Shown here: piece by piece, positions 62,565-64,000 of the stretch | How positions within the stretch are numbered: the stretch's first letter is position 1 | Layout: every line of letters starts with the position of its first letter | NCBI GenBank assembly: GCA_033060915.1 | Contig: CM065378.1 | Coordinates: 54,697,501-54,761,500 of the forward strand | Length of the DNA stretch: 64,000 nucleotides | Source of the DNA: Euryodendron excelsum | Taxonomy: Eukaryota; Streptophyta; Magnoliopsida; Ericales; Pentaphylacaceae | Direction of reading: 5' to 3' | The notes under the pieces: generated by a model | Seen by the model: only the letters and a program-made list of their open reading frames with translations | What the model was told of the DNA's origin: nothing | Databases searched by the model: none | Translations under genes and position numbers: made by a program

Positions 62565-63146
62565 GTTTGATATATTTTTATTTGCTTTTGTTTGATTTCT
62601 TAATCTTCTCCTAAGTGTATTTTCAATCTCTGGATCAAATGGTGCTAACTATAAATTTTTCGATCGACCACCAAACATACACCAATTGGAGAAGGCAGAA
62701 TAGACAAGGAAAGTCTTATTCGCAATTCAAGAGATGGATTTGAACTAAACGGCCTAGACCCGACCTAACTAGAATATTTAGAAGATGTAAATAAACTAAA
62801 TAGATGAAGGGAGAGATGAATTATCAAGATTTCAGGAAAAATCTCGAACTTTGTTTTTAAATTTTCTGCGCAGCAGTCAGTATTTTGACTATATCTTTCG
62901 CGTCTGAAATTTGATTGATCTGATTCAAGCTGTGTTAGAAAGCTAACTGAATTCTCTACAAATTTTCCAGAAATAAGAATTTTCAAATTATGATGTTTAC
63001 TAGCCGAAAAACAGCTCACAATTAGAGTCTAAAAATCAGAAATATTTTCTACGCAAATATTTTTATTTTTTAAATTTTTTTTAAGAAACTAATTAAACTC
63101 CTAGAAGGGTTTGGTAAATCTGAATCTAACTTGTTTTCTAATTAAG

Positions 63147-63164
63147 TCCCTGGAAACAGCGCCA
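63147..63164 (-). promoter_or_regulatory. Primer-binding site, tRNA-Asp type
   Basis: On the minus strand TGGCGCTGTTTCCAGGGA follows the LTR by a few bases. It resembles the complement of the plant tRNA-Asp 3' end with about three mismatches, the primer used by Athila-type elements. Confidence 0.75.
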
Positions 63165-63170
63165 AAAACT

Positions 63171-64000
63171 TGATGTGATAATTTTATTACTCACAAGTGC
63201 ACGAATCGGATTGAAGTATAAGAATCTGAGTGCGAGGTCGATCCCACATGGACTTGTAAAATTTTAGAAAATAAATTAGAATAAATCTAGTTTACCCTAA
63301 CCTAGTTAAGAAATCTTGAGTTTGTTTAATTAATCTAACAATAGGCAAAAATAACTAAATAAACAAGCAAACAATTAATTAGCAAATAATAATAAAGAGA
63401 TGAGAGAAATCAAATCAAGATGACTAAGGTTTTAGAATCCACACACATGCATTATAATAAATTTTCACGTAATTCAAATTATTTTCCTAATTCACTTCAC
63501 AATAATGTCGTAATCAAACTTGTTATTATGGAAAATATAACATTAAAATCACTTTAATAAATAAACTAATGTATACTCTTCCTAACTTTAATGTTCAAGA
63601 TAAAAAATTCATATGTTTACATTCGAAAATAAATCACATAAGAAATTCAATATTTGAAATTGTACTAGTACATAACAAGGCTAATAATTAATCCAACAAT
63701 CTCAAATCATGAACAAAATTCATATCCAAAATTATTGACTTTAATTAAATCTAGGTAAGAGTATTAAACAATTAAAACACGTGTTTGGAAAATAAATATA
63801 AATCACATGTCAAGTCATTACAAAGTATGGAGTTTCATCCTCAACCCTAGTATGAAAACTTAGCCACTCATGATTTTAACATCCATTGAAAGCTAAAAAA
63901 ATAAAACATAAAACCTGGACACGTAAAAGAATAAAGCTTCAAAAACTTTGTGTTCCAAGTCTTTGTCTTCTTTTTCCTCCTTCTTCTTTTTTTCTTTTTC
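63171..64000 (-). repeat. 5' LTR of Athila element (truncated by window)
   Basis: Matches 56502 to about 57335 in direct orientation. The outer end and its target duplication lie beyond the window. Confidence 0.9.

Larger units (their letters stand above)
56502..64000 (-). mobile_element. Athila-lineage Ty3/gypsy element, pol mostly deleted
   Basis: Direct repeats at 56502-57881 and 63171-64000 (running out of the window) are the LTRs; transcription runs right to left. A tRNA-Asp-type primer-binding site follows the right LTR. Gag (62564-61557) and protease (60880-60165) are recognisable. Only the first part of reverse transcriptase (near 59900) remains, and RNase H and integrase are absent. 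A GAAGTTGGGGGGTA purine tract adjoins the left LTR. By eye about 20 of the first 320 LTR bases differ. It truncates copy B of the upstream duplication, so it inserted later than that event. Confidence 0.88.

Noticed and set aside
1..64000. Host defence, toxin, biosynthetic cluster or viral system
   Set aside because: Apart from the kinase, the proline-rich protein and transposable elements, no other coding family could be recognised.

Overview
The window is nuclear DNA of a flowering plant, most likely a eudicot tree or shrub; the species cannot be named from the sequence. The reasons are an AT-rich landscape packed with plant-type LTR retrotransposons (Tat, Athila and SIRE lineages), Helitrons and Tourist-, hAT- and Mutator-like elements, and a kinase gene with eight exons and GT-AG introns. 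No bacterial operon, phage or CRISPR structure is present.

Layout. 449-957: two copies of a tRNA-promoter-bearing SINE-like unit. 961-8483: the 3' part of a decayed Tat-lineage Ty3/gypsy element, with RNase H, integrase, 64-bp tandem repeats, a long antisense ORF and the 3' LTR; a solo LTR with a perfect 5-bp target duplication (4160-5871) splits the antisense ORF. 8484-14467: non-coding, with a palindromic Mutator-like foldback element at 11558-12618. 14468-14905 (-): a small secreted proline-rich protein gene. 17570-28130: a nearly complete but inactive SIRE-type Ty1/copia element with both LTRs and an extra ORF after pol. 28131-31734: microsatellite and LTR-like repeats. 31735-36648 (-): the best-supported host gene, a USP-domain receptor-like cytoplasmic kinase of 765 residues in eight exons. 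38356-41827: a hAT element holding another hAT MITE and a 2.5-kb Helitron. 42872-46660: two Helitron copies head to head, giving a 2.8-kb palindrome. 46664-52171: a gag-only LTR element with another LTR-like insertion in its 3' LTR. 54485-56395: a duplicated segment containing a Pack-MULE-like element. 56502-64000 (-): an Athila-lineage element that keeps gag and protease but has lost most of pol.

Only two genes look functional, the kinase and the proline-rich protein. The rest is layered transposable-element debris, and the insertion order can be read from which element interrupts which. The most unusual structures are the head-to-head Helitron palindrome, the foldback Mutator-like element, the Pack-MULE candidate, the accessory ORFs after pol in two unrelated retrotransposon lineages, and two odd features of the kinase gene: a 31-residue tandem duplication and a splice donor fused to a GA/CT microsatellite.
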